The notes under the pieces were generated by a model, which saw nothing but the letters and a program-made list of their open reading frames with translations, searched no databases and was not told where the DNA came from. 64,000 nt of DNA from Paracoccus mutanolyticus (GTDB lineage: Bacteria > Pseudomonadota > Alphaproteobacteria > Rhodobacterales > Rhodobacteraceae): positions 2,401,501 to 2,465,500 of the forward strand of contig NZ_CP030239.1 of the NCBI RefSeq assembly GCF_003285265.1, read 5' to 3'. Below are positions 9,515 through 19,214 of the stretch, one piece after another; the first letter of the stretch is position 1; every line of letters starts with the position of its first letter. Made by a program: the position numbers and the translations under genes.

Positions 9515-10576
9515 ATGGAAAGCACAGAGGTTCTGATCGACTGCCAGTCGGTCTGGAAGGTCTTCGGCGACCGCTCGCGCGAGGCGATCGGGGCGATCAC
9601 CGGCCGGGGTCTGGGCAAGCAGGAGGTGCTGAAGGAGTTCGGCTGCGTGGTCGGCGTCTCGGATGCCTCGATCCAGGTGCGGCGGGGCGAGATCTTCTGC
9701 ATCATGGGGCTGTCGGGCAGCGGCAAGTCGACGCTGATCCGGCTGCTGAACCGGCTGATCGAGCCGAGCCTGGGCCGCGTCATCGTCAAGGGCCGCGACA
9801 TCGGCGCCATGGACGCCGCCACCCTGCGCGAGACCCGTGCCCGCCACATCGGCATGGTGTTCCAGTCCGTCGCCCTGCTGCCGCAGCGCAACGTGCTGGA
9901 GAACGCGGCCTTCGGGCTGGAGGTGCAGGGCGTGTCCAAGGACGAGCGCAACCGCGCCGCCGAGGCCGCGCTGGACAAGGTCGGCCTGTCGGACTGGAAG
10001 CTGCGCTATCCGTCGGAGCTGTCGGGCGGCATGCAGCAGCGGGTGGGGCTGGCGCGCGCGCTGACCTCGGACCCCGAGATCATCCTGATGGACGAGCCGT
10101 TTTCCGCGCTGGATCCGCTGATCCGGCGCCAGTTGCAGGACGAGTTCCGCCAGCTGACCAAGGACCTGGGCAAGTCGGCGGTCTTCATCACCCATGACCT
10201 GGACGAGGCGATCCGCATCGGCGACCGCATCGCCATCATGAAGGACGGCGTCATCATCCAGGTCGGCACCGCCGAGGAGATCGTGATGAACCCCGCCGAC
10301 CAGTATGTCGCGGATTTCGTCGCCGGGATTTCCCGCCTGCACCTGGTCAAGGCGCATTCGGTCATGGTGCCGCCCGCCGCCTATGGCGGCCCGGTCGAGG
10401 GGCTGCCGCGCTGCACGCCCGAGGCCGACATCGACACGCTGATCGAGACGATCACCGCCTCGGGCAGCGATGCCATCGCCATCGCCGAGGGCGGGGCCGT
10501 GGTCGGGGTCGTGACCACGCGCAACCTGCTGCTGGGCGTGCGGGGCGAACCCGACGTCCGCGCCGCCGCGGCCTGA
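9515..10576 (+). CDS. Glycine betaine/proline-type ABC transporter, ATPase
   Basis: A 353-residue ATPase of the ProV/OpuAA type. The Walker A motif GLSGSGKST starts at residue 65, the Q-loop is MVFQSVALLPQR, the signature is LSGGMQQRVGLARAL, and Walker B with its Glu is ILMDEPFSALDP. The long N-terminal region before Walker A and the C-terminal CBS-like domain (roughly residues 290-345) are characteristic of this family, in which CBS domains sense ionic strength. Two permease genes follow directly, implying a coupled transport unit. Confidence 0.93.
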   Translation: MESTEVLIDCQSVWKVFGDRSREAIGAITGRGLGKQEVLKEFGCVVGVSDASIQVRRGEIFCIMGLSGSGKSTLIRLLNRLIEPSLGRVIVKGRDIGAMDAATLRETRARHIGMVFQSVALLPQRNVLENAAFGLEVQGVSKDERNRAAEAALDKVGLSDWKLRYPSELSGGMQQRVGLARALTSDPEIILMDEPFSALDPLIRRQLQDEFRQLTKDLGKSAVFITHDLDEAIRIGDRIAIMKDGVIIQVGTAEEIVMNPADQYVADFVAGISRLHLVKAHSVMVPPAAYGGPVEGLPRCTPEADIDTLIETITASGSDAIAIAEGGAVVGVVTTRNLLLGVRGEPDVRAAAA

Positions 10577-10587
10577 GGGGGACGGGG

Positions 10588-11395
10588 ATGGAGGGTTTCG
10601 TCACCGTCTTCGACGAGCAGGTCGACAATGCGCTGTTCTGGCTGTCCGATCACGCGGCCTTTGTCTTCGACGGCGCCCGCGCCGTGCTGGAGGGGCTTTA
10701 CGACGGCGTGCTGTGGCTGCTGATGCTGGCGCCGTTCTGGGTCGTCGCAGCTTTGGCCGGGCTGATCGCCTGGCGGGTGCTGGGCCTGGGGGCGGGCATC
10801 GCAAGCGGGCTTGCGCTGGCGTTCTGCTGGGCCATGGGGCTTTGGCCGGAAACGATGCAGACGCTGGCCCTGGTCATCGCCGCCAGCGTCATCGCGCTGG
10901 CGATCAGCCTGCCCATCGGCGTCATGGCCGGGCTGATGCCGCGGCTGGACCGGGCGCTGGTGCCGGTGCTGGACCTGATCCAGACGCTGCCGCCCTATAT
11001 CTATTTGCTGCCGGCCATCGCGCTGATGGGCTATGGCCCGGCGACCGCGCTGGTCGCGACCGTGATCGTCGCCATGCCGCCCGCGATCCGGCTGACCAGC
11101 CTTGGCATCCGCCAGACGCCGGCCGAGTTCGTCGAACTGGGCCAGGCGCTGGGGACCAGCCGGATGCAGCAGTTCTGGAAGACCGCCTGCCCTTCGCCGT
11201 GCCGTCGATCATGGCGGGCGGCCCGTGCGCGAGACGCGGATCGGTGTTGCCGGCACCGTCGTCGACGACTTGCGACACAATCTTGGCGCGATCCGCACGC
11301 TGGACATCGCGACCTCGATCAACGCCTCGATCGCCATCGTGGTGCTGACCATGGTGCTGGACCGCGTCACCCAAAGCCTTGCGAGGGCGAAATGA
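10588..11395 (+). CDS. Betaine-type ABC transporter permease 1, C-terminal part scrambled
   Basis: An inner-membrane permease of the ProW/OpuAB type, about 270 residues. Several hydrophobic helices and the cytoplasmic coupling loop QTPAEFVELGQALGTS, which docks on the ATPase, are intact. After IMAG near 11210 the sequence stops resembling the family for about 80 bases (11210-11290); it recovers in another frame as GAIRTLDIATSINASIAIV and ends at 11395. Bases appear to be both missing and wrong there. Its stop overlaps the start of the second permease (ATGA). Confidence 0.8.
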
Positions 11396-12215
11396 CCTTC
11401 AATCCCGGAGCTTTCCTTGCGCCCCTGGTAGACTGGCTCAACGCCAATTTCCACGGGCTGTTCGCCCTGATCGCCCGCGTCATCGAGACCGTGCTGGGCG
11501 CGATCGAGGCGGCGCTGCTGGTCGTTCCCGCCGCTGGCGTCATCGTGCTGGTGGCGGTGCTGGCCTGGTTCGCCGCCGGGCTGCGCGTCGCCATCCTGTC
11601 GGCCTGCTGCCTGGGTTTTTGCTGGCTGGCGGGGCTGTGGACCGCGTCGATGCAGACCATCGCCCTGGTCGTGGTGGCCGTGGCCATCGCGGTCGCCATC
11701 GCCTTTCCCCTGGGCATCTGGGCCGCCCGCCGCCGCGGGGTCGAAACCGCGCTGCGCCCGGTCCTTGACGTGATGCAGACCGTGCCGCCCTGGGTCTATC
11801 TGATCCCGGCGGTGATGATCTTCAGCCTGGGCCGGGTGCCCGCGATCATCGCCACCATCGTCTATGGCGTCCCGCCGATGCTGCGGCTGACCACGCTGGC
11901 CTTTCGCGGCGTGCCGAAGGACCTGAAGGAACTGGGCGAGGCCATCGGCGCGAAGCCCAGCACCATCCTGTGGAAGATCGAGCTGCCCGCCGCGCGCCCA
12001 CGCTGCTGGTCGGCCTGAACCAGTGCATCCTGCTGTCCCTGGCCATGGTGGTGCTGGCGGGGCTGGTCGGAGCCGGCGGGCTGGGTGCCGAGGTGACGCG
12101 CGGCCTGACCCGCATGGAGATGGGCCTTGGCCTGCGCGCCGGCCTTGCCATCGTCGCCGTCGCGCTTCTGCTCGACAGGCTGTCGCGCGGCGCGCTGGAG
12201 CGGAAACGGGCCTGA
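11392..12215 (+). CDS. Betaine-type ABC transporter permease 2, frame broken
   Basis: A second ProW-like permease of about 273 residues. The transmembrane helices, the VLDVMQTVPPWVYLIPAVM block and the coupling loop GVPKDLKELGEAIGA are clear. One C is missing at about 11998 (CGCCCACG for CGCCCCACG), after which TLLVGLNQCILLSLAMVV and GAGGLGAEVTRGL continue to the stop. Having two different permeases with one ATPase and one binding protein suggests a heterodimeric channel. The family is secure; the substrate is inferred. Confidence 0.87.
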
Positions 12216-12264
12216 GGGCCGACAGACGAATTTGGGGCGGCGGCGATTAATTTCGCCGCCGCCC

Positions 12265-12295
12265 TTGACCTTACCATCGTTGGAACCCCCATCTG
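12265..12295 (+). promoter_or_regulatory. CueR/MerR-type copper-responsive promoter
   Basis: TTGACC at 12265-12270 serves as the -35 box, and a 19-bp spacer carries the dyad CCTTACC...TTGGAA before a weak -10 (CATCTG). The overlong 19-bp spacer with an operator between the hexamers is the hallmark of MerR-family activation, and the sequence closely parallels the copA promoter of E. coli (TTGACCTTCC...GGAAGG). It precedes the copper genes, and a cueR homologue ends the operon. Confidence 0.75.
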
Positions 12296-12329
12296 AGGGT
12301 GGTGCAAGACATCACCAATGAGGGTTGCC

Positions 12330-12524
12330 ATGAAATTCCACGTCCCTGACATGAGCTGCGACGGCTGCCTGCGGTCGGTGACCAAGGCGGTCACGACGCT
12401 GGACCCGGCCGCGCGCGTCGCCGCCGACCACCCGACCCGCACCATCGAGGTCGAGACCTCGGCCTCGGCCGAAGCGGTCGGCCGCGCGCTGGCCGATGCC
12501 GGCTTTCCCGCCAGCGCGGCATAG
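12330..12524 (+). CDS. Heavy-metal-associated domain protein (copper chaperone-like)
   Basis: A 64-residue single-domain HMA protein. It begins MKFHVPDMSCDGCLRSV; the MxCxxC motif binds one Cu(I) ion for hand-over to a P-type ATPase. The normal GMTC context is replaced by DMSCDGC, as in many alphaproteobacterial CopZ-like proteins. I prefer this ATG over the one at 12318 because GAGGG lies just upstream. It is the first gene after the CueR-type promoter and is followed by the DUF305 gene and copA. Confidence 0.85.
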   Translation: MKFHVPDMSCDGCLRSVTKAVTTLDPAARVAADHPTRTIEVETSASAEAVGRALADAGFPASAA

Positions 12525-12533
12525 GTGGCGGCC

Positions 12534-12926
12534 ATGAACCAGCGTTCCCTGATCTTCGTCGTGGGCGCGGCGGCGCTTGCGGCCGGGCTGAGCCTGGCCC
12601 AGGCCCAGATGCCGGCCGATGACCATGCGGACCATGCCGCCCACGACGCGCCGGCGGGCGCGGGCGACAGCGCCTCGACCCAGGCTTATCGCGCCGCGAA
12701 CCAGCGCATGCATCAAGGCATGGAGATCGCCTATTCGGGCGATGCCGACATCGACTTTCTGCGCGGCATGATCCCCCATCACCAGGGCGCCATCGACATG
12801 GCCCGGGTGGTGCTGGAGCACGGCCGCGACCCGCAGGTGCGCGCCCTGGCCGAGGAGGTGATCCGCGCGCAAGAGGCCGAGATCGCCCAGATGCGCGGCT
12901 GGCTGGCCGAGCGCGGGCAGGAGTAG
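12534..12926 (+). CDS. DUF305 periplasmic protein
   Basis: A 130-residue exported protein. The N-terminus [25 protein letters not shown] is a signal peptide. A His/Asp-rich linker ([10 protein letters not shown]) follows, then the DUF305 helical-bundle motif [21 protein letters not shown], whose paired histidines are thought to bind metal. DUF305 genes often sit beside copper or silver resistance genes, as here. AGGTGG lies five bases before the ATG, and only five bases separate its stop from copA. The exact role is unknown; periplasmic copper binding is likely. Confidence 0.85.
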   Translation: MNQRSLIFVVGAAALAAGLSLAQAQMPADDHADHAAHDAPAGAGDSASTQAYRAANQRMHQGMEIAYSGDADIDFLRGMIPHHQGAIDMARVVLEHGRDPQVRALAEEVIRAQEAEIAQMRGWLAERGQE

Positions 12927-12931
12927 GCACC

Positions 12932-15403
12932 ATGGCCAAGGACATCCCCGAAACCCGTCCCGCCGTGACCCTTCCCGTCGAAGGCATGACCTGCGCGTCC
13001 TGCGTGGGCCGCGTCGAAAAGGCGCTGCGCGGGGTGCCGGGGGTGGTCTCGGCCTCGGTCAACCTTGCGACGAACAGCGCCCGGGTTCTGACCGATGCGC
13101 CGGTGCCGCGCGCGGCCCTGGCCGAGGCGGTCGAGCGGATCGGCTATGCCGTGCCCGCCCCGCCCGCGGTGGAGCTGGCGGTCGAAGGCATGACCTGCGC
13201 ATCCTGCGTCGGCCGCGTGGAAAAGGCTCTGCTGGCGGTGCCGGGCGTCACCGGCGCCTCGGTCAATCTTGCGACCGAGCGGGCCCGGGTCGAGGGCACG
13301 GCCGATGTGCCCGACCTGGTCGCCGCCATCGCGCGCGTGGGCTATGAGGCGGCGCCGCTGACGGCCGCCGCGCCGCAGGACGACGGGCGCAAGGACCGCG
13401 AACAGCGCCTGCTGCGGCGCGACTTCGGGCTGGCGCTGGCGCTGACCCTGCCGGTCTTTCTGGTCGAGATGGGCGGCCACATGGTCCCCGCGCTGCACCG
13501 GCTGATCGCCGCGACCATCGGCATGCAGGCAAGCTGGATCCTGCAATGGGTGCTGGTCACGCTGGTCCTGGCCTTTCCGGGCATGCGGTTCCTGGAAAAG
13601 GGGCTGCCCGCCCTGGCGCGCGGCGCGCCCGACATGAATTCGCTGGTCGCGGTCGGGTCGCTGGCCGCCTATGGCTATTCGATGGTGGCGACCTTTGCCC
13701 CCGGCCTGCTGCCGGTGGGCACCGTCCACGTCTATTACGAGGCGGCGGCGGTCATCGTCACGCTGATCCTGCTGGGCCGCCTGCTCGAGGCGCGGGCGCG
13801 GGGCCGGACCTCGGACGCGATCCGGCATCTGGTGGGCCTGCAGCCCCCGACCGCGCGACGCCGCAGGGACGGCGCGGTGGCCGAGATCGCCGTGGCCGAG
13901 GTCCGGCCCGGCGACATCCTCGAGGTCCGTCCGGGCGAGCGCATCCCCGTCGACGGCGAGCTGGTCGAGGGCGAAAGCCATGTCGACGAATCCATGATCT
14001 CGGGTGAGCCGATGCCCGTCGCCAAGCATCCGGGCAGCGCCGTCACCGGCGGCACGGTGAACCAGACCGGCGCATTCGCCTTTCGCGCGACGGCGGTGGG
14101 CGGCGACATGGTGCTGTCGCGGATCGTGCGCATGGTCGAGGACGCCCAGGGCGCCAAGCTGCCGATCCAGGCGCTGGTGGACCGGGTGACGATGTGGTTC
14201 GTCCCCGCCGTCATGGCGGCGGCGGCGCTGACCTTCCTGGTCTGGCTGGCGCTGGGCCCCGAGCCCGCGCTGGGGCTGGCGCTGGTCAATGCGGTCGCCG
14301 TGCTGATCGTGGCCTGCCCCTGCGCCATGGGGCTGGCGACGCCGACCTCGATCATGGTGGGCACCGGCCGGGGGGCCGAGATGGGCGTCCTGTTCCGCCG
14401 GGGCGAAGCCTTGCAGGCGCTTCGTGATGCCCGGGTCGTGGCGGTGGACAAGACCGGGACGCTGACCGAGGGCCGCCCGGTGCTGACCGACCTTGAACCC
14501 GCGCCGGGCTTCCAGCGCGCCGAGGTGCTGGCCCTGGTCGCGGCGGTCGAGGCGCGGTCCGAACATCCGCTGGCCCGCGCCATCGTCGCGGCGGCCGAGG
14601 CCGAGGGCCTGTCCCTGCCGGCTGTCTCGGGCTTTCAATCCGTGACCGGCATGGGCGTGCGGGCCGAGGCTGGCGGCCGGCGGGTCGAGGTCGGCGCCGA
14701 CCGCTTCATGGCCGGGCTGGGGATCGACGTGGCGCCTTTGGCCGAGATCGCCGCGCGGCTGGCGGGCGAGGCGCGCTCGCCCCTTTATGCGGCGGTCGAC
14801 GGGCGGCTGGCGGCGATCCTGGCCGTCGCCGACCCGCTGAGGCAGACCACCCCCGCCGCCATCCGCACGCTGCACGACCAGGGGCTGAAGGTCGCGATGA
14901 TCACCGGCGACAATGCCCGCACCGCCCAGGCCATCGCGGCCCGGCTGGGCATCGACGCGGTGGTGGCCGAGGTCCTGCCCGAAGGCAAGGTCCAGGCGCT
15001 GCGCGACCTGCGCGCCGCGCATGGCAGCGTGGCCTTTGTCGGCGACGGGATCAACGACGCCCCCGCGCTTGCCGAGGCAGAGGTGGGCATCGCCATCGGC
15101 ACCGGCACCGACATCGCCATCGAGGCGGCGGACGTGGTGCTGATGTCGGGCAACCTGCAGGGCGTCGCCACGGCCATCGCGCTGTCCCGGGCGACCATGG
15201 CCAACATCCGGCAGAACCTGTTCTGGGCCTTTGCCTATAACGTCGCGTTGATCCCGGTCGCGGCGGGCCTGCTGTTCCCCGGCTTCGGCATCCTGATGTC
15301 GCCGGTCTTCGCGGCGGGCGCGATGGCACTGTCCAGCGTCTTCGTTCTGGGCAATGCCTTGCGGCTGCGCCGGTTCGGCGCGCCGTCGGAGGGTGCGGCA
15401 TGA
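12932..15403 (+). CDS. copA: Cu(I)-exporting P1B-type ATPase
   Basis: An 823-residue membrane pump that exports Cu(I) from the cytoplasm. Two N-terminal HMA domains carry GMTCASC motifs with metal-binding Cys21/Cys24 and Cys89/Cys92. Eight membrane helices follow, with the transport-site CPC at residues 462-464, the actuator motif SGEP, the phosphorylated Asp506 in DKTGT, the SEHPLARAI nucleotide-binding region and the [10 protein letters not shown] hinge. The length is normal and the frame intact. It lies five bases after the DUF305 gene, and its TGA overlaps the cueR start. Confidence 0.97.
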   Translation: MAKDIPETRPAVTLPVEGMTCASCVGRVEKALRGVPGVVSASVNLATNSARVLTDAPVPRAALAEAVERIGYAVPAPPAVELAVEGMTCASCVGRVEKALLAVPGVTGASVNLATERARVEGTADVPDLVAAIARVGYEAAPLTAAAPQDDGRKDREQRLLRRDFGLALALTLPVFLVEMGGHMVPALHRLIAATIGMQASWILQWVLVTLVLAFPGMRFLEKGLPALARGAPDMNSLVAVGSLAAYGYSMVATFAPGLLPVGTVHVYYEAAAVIVTLILLGRLLEARARGRTSDAIRHLVGLQPPTARRRRDGAVAEIAVAEVRPGDILEVRPGERIPVDGELVEGESHVDESMISGEPMPVAKHPGSAVTGGTVNQTGAFAFRATAVGGDMVLSRIVRMVEDAQGAKLPIQALVDRVTMWFVPAVMAAAALTFLVWLALGPEPALGLALVNAVAVLIVACPCAMGLATPTSIMVGTGRGAEMGVLFRRGEALQALRDARVVAVDKTGTLTEGRPVLTDLEPAPGFQRAEVLALVAAVEARSEHPLARAIVAAAEAEGLSLPAVSGFQSVTGMGVRAEAGGRRVEVGADRFMAGLGIDVAPLAEIAARLAGEARSPLYAAVDGRLAAILAVADPLRQTTPAAIRTLHDQGLKVAMITGDNARTAQAIAARLGIDAVVAEVLPEGKVQALRDLRAAHGSVAFVGDGINDAPALAEAEVGIAIGTGTDIAIEAADVVLMSGNLQGVATAIALSRATMANIRQNLFWAFAYNVALIPVAAGLLFPGFGILMSPVFAAGAMALSSVFVLGNALRLRRFGAPSEGAA

Positions 15404-15834
15404 ACATCGGACAGGCGGCCAGGGCCTCGGGCGTGTCGGCCAAGATGATCCGCTATTACGAACAGATCGGGCTGGTGCCCCCGGCGGCGCGGACCGGCGC
15501 GGGCTATCGGGATTATTCGGACAGCGACGTGCATGTGCTGCGCTTCGTGCGCCAGGCCCGCGACCTGGGCTTTCCGGTGGCCGACATCGCGAACCTGCTG
15601 AGCCTGTGGCGCGACCAGACCCGCCACAGCGCCGAAGTCAGGCAGATCGCCAGCGCCCATGTCGAGACGCTGGAGCGGAAGATCCGCGAGATGCAGGAGA
15701 TGGTCGACACGCTGCGCGACCTGATCGGGGCCTGCCATGGCGACCAACGACCCGACTGCCCGATTCTGAATCGGCTCGAGGCGCCGCCCCTGGGCGGTCC
15801 GGCACCCGTCCGGCGTGGGTCCGGGGCGATCTGA
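15400..15834 (+). CDS. cueR: Cu(I)-responsive MerR-family regulator CueR
   Basis: A 144-residue MerR-family activator. The N-terminal winged helix-turn-helix [21 protein letters not shown] is followed by a dimerisation coiled coil. The metal loop [14 protein letters not shown] places its cysteines at positions 112 and 120, the numbering of the Cu(I) ligands of E. coli CueR. It is the last gene of the copper operon, overlaps the copA stop (ATGA) and presumably acts on the promoter at 12265. The C-terminal tail is slightly longer than usual. Confidence 0.94.
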   Translation: MNIGQAARASGVSAKMIRYYEQIGLVPPAARTGAGYRDYSDSDVHVLRFVRQARDLGFPVADIANLLSLWRDQTRHSAEVRQIASAHVETLERKIREMQEMVDTLRDLIGACHGDQRPDCPILNRLEAPPLGGPAPVRRGSGAI

Positions 15835-16478
15835 CGCTGCGGCATGATGTCCCCCAGGCGCGGCGCCGCTTCCCGGCCACGGGTCCACGTCGGCGGGATG
15901 AAATCCGACCTTAGCAATGTGCGATAGGGTATAGTTTTCATGGCGGTTTCCTGCCTTTGGCCGGAAACCGCCCATGCATGCCGCACGCTCGGCAAGGTTC
16001 GGTGTCCCTCAGGAAACGTGGGTTGTGGTCGGCACAATTGGAACTATTTTCCGGCCGCTCCGGGACAGGCAAAGGTTGATGCGGAACCCCGGACGTGAAA
16101 AGCTAGTACCGTTAAGGTTGTATTCCAGTACGCGTGGTCGATGACACGGACCCCCGGTTTTCGGGGGCTGCCAGGGAATATCCACATGCCGGAGAAGAGA
16201 TGACGATATCAGACTGACCGCAACGCGGCAGGCGCAGCCCTGCGCCGACATGCCGCCTTGCCCCCGAATGGCCGCGCGCGGGCCGCGCCGGAAACCCCGC
16301 ATGGCGCGGGACATCCACGGTCCGCCGGCCTTTCTCGTAACGTAGCCGTTTCGCGGTTTGCACGTCGCCCCGCCGCCCGTCAGGGGCGGTGACCGGGTAC
16401 GGTTGTCCAATATTCACCCGCCATCCCCGGCTTCGCGCCGCAACCGGGGACTGACTCTCCATTTGCCGGAACCAAGCC
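15835..16478. other. Long intergenic region between cueR and the RTX gene
   Basis: About 640 bases without a supported gene. The only structure I see is a hairpin at 16151-16167, CCCCCG and CGGGGG around a GTTTT-type loop, with no T-run. Local composition is less GC-rich near 16020-16140. A promoter for the RTX gene probably lies here, but I cannot pick out its boxes. Confidence 0.5.
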
Positions 16479-19135
16479 ATGTCCAACACGTCCGACCTGA
16501 ATATCCTGTGCCTTCAGATGTCCGCCGACGACCAGATCCGGGTGGACAAGGCCAATGGCACCTACGATGCCAACCTTGCCGCCGACCCCACCTATTACCT
16601 GCAATATTCGCAGTTCCAGACCATTCCCGTGGGCATGGACGGCAACCCCGAACAGTTCGTCCAGTTGCTGGTCGATGCCATGCCGCATGTGAACGCGCTC
16701 CGGCTGTGCTTCAACGAACACTGCTTCAACGCCGACGGCTCGCTGCATCCCCAGTTCGAGCGTTTCCTCGAGGCGGCCGCCCAGGCCGGGCTCAAGCTGA
16801 TCGTGGGCTATTCGGGCATTGAGGTGTCGCGGCTTGGCGACGACGGCTCGGTCGGGGGCGAGGCGCTGCGCGAGACGCTGAACGGATCGGCGATCCAGGG
16901 GCTGACCGGCGCGTGGAAGCAGATGCTGGACTGGCTGGACGACCATCCCTCGGTGGCCGATGCCGTGCACGGGCTCGAGATCGCGAACGAGCCTGCCACC
17001 TACGCCCGGGCCGAGCGCCTGACCGGCAACACGGGCGAATTCGTCCGCCTGTATGCCGATCACATGCTGGCCCTGGCCGAGATGATCGACGCGCGTAGCG
17101 ATGCCCGCATCCTGGTCGGCGGATGGAACTATTCGGGCAAGTTCGACATCCTCGCCTCGACCAGCTATGGCGAGGGGACCGTGCTGGACGCACTGCGCGC
17201 GGGGATTGGGTCGGACCTGATCTGGTCAGCGCATCTTTACCCCGCCTGGCTGCCCGACGGGGTGCAGACCGGCGACCAGATCGCGGCGGCCTATGAGGCG
17301 CTATGGGGCGTTCTGGGTGACGACGACATCCTGCTGACCGAAACCAATGCCATCGGCAACCTGGTCAACGATGCAAGCCAGCACGACCCTTCCTTCAACA
17401 TGGCGCGCTATTATGAGCTTCTGTCCGACCGGGGCATCGGCATCGGCTGGTTCCCGGGGGTGGACTATGGCGCCTCCAGCCTTGCAGTGCTGGACGCCTG
17501 GGGCCGCGGCGGGGTGCGCTATCTGCACCCCGCGTCGCTGGCCCATGCGCTGAACGCCTTTTCGCTGGGCGAATCCGACCCCGAGGTTGCCGGCGACGAC
17601 CGGCTTGCGGCCGTCCTGCGCGCCGGCAAGGTCCAGTCCGAGGCGACGGGCCGGCTGATGGCCGGGGTGGACGGGATCGCGACCGCCTTCGGGGGCGACG
17701 GCAACGACACGCTGACGGGCATCGCCCGGGCGGTCAACATGCTGTACGGCGGGACCGGCAACGACAGCCTGGTCGGCGCGGAATCCGACGACCACCTGTT
17801 CGGCCAGGACGGCGACGATACCCTGCGCGGCGGCGACGGCGACGACGTGATCCTGGGCGGGCGCGGCAACGATCTGGTCGACGGCGGGGCCGGCGACAAT
17901 ACCCTGACCGGCGGCCTGGGGGCGGACGTGTTCCGCCTGCTGGGCACCGGCGACACCGCCATCACCGATTACGACAGGAGCGAGGGAGACCAGATCTATA
18001 TCGGCTCGGCCCTGTTCACCCCCGCCCAGCTTGAGGCGCAGGGCACGATGCGCGACCTGGACGGCGATGGCTATGTCGACGACCTGCTGCTGACGACCGC
18101 TTCGGGCCGGGTCCGCCTGATCAACTATGCCAATGTGGTGCGCGACGGGATCGTGTCAGGCACCGACGGGAACGACGTGATGGACGACAGCTTCGTCGAT
18201 TACGATGGCGACACGACGAACTGGCGCGGCTCGACCATCCGGGCCGGGGCGGGCGACGACCGCGTGCTGGGCAAGGCCGGCAACGACACCATCCGGGGCG
18301 AGGGCGGGCACGATTCCATCGACGGCCGGGGCGGCGACGACACCATCATGGGCGATATCGGCGACGACACGCTGCTGGGCAGCGGCGGCCACGATGTCAT
18401 TGACGGCGGGCGGGGCTGGGACGTCCTGGACGGTGGCTGGGGCGAGGACACGCTGGACGGCGGGATGGGCAACGACCTGATCCAGGGGCGCGCTGGCAAC
18501 GATCTGATCCGGGGCGGCGATGGCGCCGACACGCTGTTCGGCGGCACGGACAATGGCAACTGGCTGAACGGCGACGGCTTCGACGGCAGCGCCGGTGGCC
18601 TGAACACCCTGGAAGGCGGCAACGGCAGCGACCGGCTTTACGGCGCGCGCGACCGGGACCTGCTGATCGGCGGGACCGGAGCCGACACCCTGGCCGGCAA
18701 CGACGGCGACGATACCCTGCGGGGCGACACCGGCGCCGACCACCTGAACGGCGGACGGGGCGACGACCTGCTGATCGGGGGGCGGGCAACGACACGCTGG
18801 AATGCCTGCGCGGCAGCGACACGCTGATGGGGGGCGCGGGCGACGACGTGATCCTGACCGCGCCGGGAGCGGGCCTGCACGCCCAGCTGTATGGCGAGGA
18901 CGGGGCGGACAGCTTTGTCTTTCGGGTCGGCCGCGGCGACGGCTGGGGCACGGCGGTCATCCACGACTTTCAGATCGGCCTTGACCGGCTGGTGATCGAG
19001 GGGATCGGGGACCTGGCGCAAGTGCTGCACTCGGACCAGGTCGCGTGGATCCGGCAGGTGGGCGCGGATGTGAAGATGCTGGTCCAGGGCGATTACATCA
19101 CCCTGGCCGACACGTCGCTGGATCTGCTGGCCTAA
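16479..19135 (+). CDS. RTX-repeat glycoside hydrolase-like secreted protein, frame broken near the end
   Basis: A protein of about 885 residues. The first 390 residues look like a clan GH-A TIM barrel: the acid/base candidate Glu171 lies in LEIANEP and the nucleophile candidate Glu288 in LLTETNAIG. From about residue 405 there are two blocks of calcium-binding RTX nonapeptides (GGxGxDxLx; for example GGTGNDSLVG and GGDGDDVILGG). There is no N-terminal signal peptide, and the C-terminus ends in an acidic-hydrophobic tail (ADTSLDLLA), which fits type I secretion. One G is missing from a G run at about 18780; beyond it GNDTLECLRGSDTLMGG resumes. No transporter genes lie nearby. The glycan substrate is unknown. 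The stop codon touches the left end of an IS. Confidence 0.82.
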
Positions 19136-19154
19136 CAGGCTGCTGAAATAGTCG
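19136..19154 (+). repeat. Left terminal inverted repeat of the IS5/IS1182-type element
   Basis: A 19-bp arm matching 17 positions of the right arm at 20479-20497. Confidence 0.85.
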
Positions 19155-19214
19155 TGTCTCGACGCGGTTTGCAGAACATGATTCATCACTGGCAGGAAGA
19201 CAGTGGGAGTGATC

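Noticed and set aside
12779..15022. A 747-codon open frame antisense to copA
   Set aside because: It mirrors copA codons in high-GC DNA, with no domain and no ribosome site; copA itself is beyond doubt.
15800..15941. Minus-strand start MKTIPYRTLLRSDF with AGGAAA upstream
   Set aside because: The ribosome site is attractive, but the frame soon runs antisense through cueR and the product resembles nothing I know.
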